From Caulobacteraceae bacterium UBA6225 (lineage in GTDB: Bacteria > Pseudomonadota > Alphaproteobacteria > Caulobacterales > Caulobacteraceae): DNA of 5,834 nt. The notes under the pieces were generated by a model. That model saw only the letters and a list, made by a program, of their open reading frames with translations. It was not told the origin of the DNA and made no database searches. The translations under genes and the position numbers were made by a program. This document shows positions 4,633 through 5,834 of this stretch, piece after piece; positions within the stretch are counted from its first letter, which is position 1; the number at the start of each line of letters is the position of its first letter. Location of the stretch: assembly GCA_002441055.1 (NCBI GenBank), contig DJWR01000153.1:4739-10572 (forward strand), read 5' to 3'.

Positions 4633-5834
4633 TTGGCCCAGAGTTCATCGGGCGTCAGCGAACGGCTGCCGTTCAAGACCAAGCTCGCCTTTGGGGTCGG
4701 CAGCGGCGCGGAATCCATCGCGCTGTTCTCGGTCGGCTCCTACGCCATGCTCTACTACAATCAGGTCCTGGGGCTTGAGGCCCATCTGGCGGGCCTGGCC
4801 ATCTCCGCCAGCCTGTTCCTGGACGGGATTTCCGATCCCCTGGTCGGGTCCCTGTCGGATCGCACCAAGTCCCGCTGGGGCCGGCGCCACATCTACATGT
4901 TCTTCGCCCCCATCCCGATCGTCCTGTCCCTGTGGGCGGTGTTCAATCCGCCGGAGGGGTTGGGGACCTGGGCGCTGTTCTCCTGGTTCGCCCTGACCGT
5001 GGTCATGCTGCGCCAATCGATGACCTTCTATCACACGCCCCACCTCGCGCTGGGCAGCGAGCTCAGCCGCGACTACACCGAGCGCTCCAAGGTGATGGCC
5101 TATAACAGCTTCTTCGCCTGGGCCGGCGCGGCCGCTACAACCTGGATCGCGCTGTCCTATTTCTTCAAGGCGACGCCGGAATATCCCCGCGGCCTGCTGA
5201 ATCCGGAGCCCTATGGCCCCTTCTCGGTGATCATGGGCGCCATTGCTCTGGCCCTGCTGGCGGCCTCGGCCTGGTTCACCCGCGACCGCATACCCCACCT
5301 GCCCCGGCCGCCAGAGAACCTGCCGAAATACAGCCCCTTCGAATTCTTCAAGGATATCGGCAAGGCGTTCAACAACATCAACTATGTCTGGTTGCTGGTC
5401 GCCTACTTCTTCCTCAGCATGATGATCGGCCTGAGGGGCGGCCTGCACCTTTACACCAACACCTACTATTGGGGCCTGACCTCTGAGCAGATCCGCTTCT
5501 TCGTCATCGGCTCCTTCGCCGGCTATCTGACCGCATTCCTGTTCGCCGCGGCCCTGCACGGCAAGTTCGACAAGCGGGCGACCATGATTGTCTCGGCCAT
5601 CGTCTATGCGCTGGCGCCGTCTATCCCGATCCTGATGGGTTTCGGCGGCGCCCTGACGCAGCAGACGCCGAGCCTGCTGGCCATTCTCATCGCGTTTTCG
5701 GTGCTGAGCTATGGGGCCGCCAGCGTGCTGTCGATCAGCATCATGTCGGCCCTGGCCGACATCGCCGACGAGAACGAACTGAAGTTCGGTCTGCGCCAGG
5801 AAGGGGTGCTCTATTCCACCCGCGCCCTGTTCGC
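4633..5834 (+). CDS. GPH-family (MelB-like) sugar:cation symporter, MFS; C-terminus cut by right window edge
   Basis: About 400 residues are visible of a protein usually 450-500 long. It belongs to the glycoside-pentoside-hexuronide:cation symporters, inner-membrane carriers that take up sugars or glycosides with Na+ or H+. The N-terminus FKTKLAFGVGSGAES (14-28) leads to helix 1. Helix 2 and the following loop hold LDGISDPLVGSLSDRTKSRWGRR (split here: 63-72, then 73-85), the family signature. D64 and D68 line up with the cation-binding D55 and D59 of E. coli MelB. The helix 4 position equivalent to MelB D124 appears to be H134 (in YHTPHLALG, 133-141), so coupling may differ. SELSRDYTERSKV (142-154) is the conserved following loop, and ADENELKFGLRQEG sits near the right end. 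Start TTG 4633 is set by GGGGAGGA; ATG 4591 in the same frame is the alternative and would add MRRSILRALGEDLK. The sugar cannot be named. No glycoside hydrolase or TonB receptor gene is in view. Confidence 0.9.
   Translation, partial: MAQSSSGVSERLPFKTKLAFGVGSGAESIALFSVGSYAMLYYNQVLGLEAHLAGLAISASLFLDGISDPLVGSLSDRTKSRWGRRHIYMFFAPIPIVLSLWAVFNPPEGLGTWALFSWFALTVVMLRQSMTFYHTPHLALGSELSRDYTERSKVMAYNSFFAWAGAAATTWIALSYFFKATPEYPRGLLNPEPYGPFSVIMGAIALALLAASAWFTRDRIPHLPRPPENLPKYSPFEFFKDIGKAFNNINYVWLLVAYFFLSMMIGLRGGLHLYTNTYYWGLTSEQIRFFVIGSFAGYLTAFLFAAALHGKFDKRATMIVSAIVYALAPSIPILMGFGGALTQQTPSLLAILIAFSVLSYGAASVLSISIMSALADIADENELKFGLRQEGVLYSTRALF

Noticed and set aside
4645..5559. 304-codon open frame on the minus strand
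   Set aside because: It lies entirely antisense to the clearly real GPH transporter. Its product is rich in Gln, Gly, His and Arg with no family signature, as expected from the complementary strand of GC-rich coding DNA.

Overview
This 5.8 kb window is GC-rich and gene-dense. Third codon positions are mostly G or C. It reads as ordinary chromosomal sequence of an alphaproteobacterium, plausibly of the Caulobacterales (for example Caulobacter or Phenylobacterium). That placement is inferred from protein style, base composition and one promoter-like site resembling the Caulobacter housekeeping consensus; no marker gene proves it. I see no insertion sequence, phage gene, CRISPR array, tRNA or rRNA.

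Layout. Positions 1-410 (or 452), minus strand: the N-terminal part of a multisubunit monovalent cation/H+ antiporter subunit A (MnhA/MrpA), cut by the left edge. Positions 526-798, minus: a translation initiation factor IF-1 with an unusual basic C-terminal tail. Positions 799-1119: a 321-base divergent intergenic region with inverted repeats that could structure the IF-1 leader RNA, a possible 28-codon ORF on the plus strand with a very strong ribosome-binding site, and a cluster of short palindromes. Positions 1120-2301, plus: a YhiN/HI0933-type flavoprotein. Positions 2302-2416: a convergent gap with one small hairpin. Positions 2417-3814, minus: a GlcD/D-lactate dehydrogenase/D-2-hydroxyglutarate dehydrogenase-type FAD oxidase, preceded by a possible short overlapping upstream ORF. 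Positions 3950-4483, minus: a 2'-5' RNA ligase-like 2H phosphoesterase. Positions 4484-4632: a divergent promoter region with phased TCAAG repeats and a candidate promoter. Position 4633 to the right edge, plus: a GPH-family (MelB-like) cation-coupled sugar symporter, truncated by the window.

The genes do not form an obvious pathway. They are separate transcription units or short runs with unrelated roles: ion homeostasis, translation, flavin redox, 2-hydroxyacid oxidation, RNA or nucleotide processing, and sugar uptake. No new multi-gene system is visible. The observations most worth a second look are small: the short ORF at 958, the possible RNA structures upstream of IF-1, the IF-1 tail, the upstream ORF at the FAD oxidase start, and the phased repeats ahead of the 2H gene.
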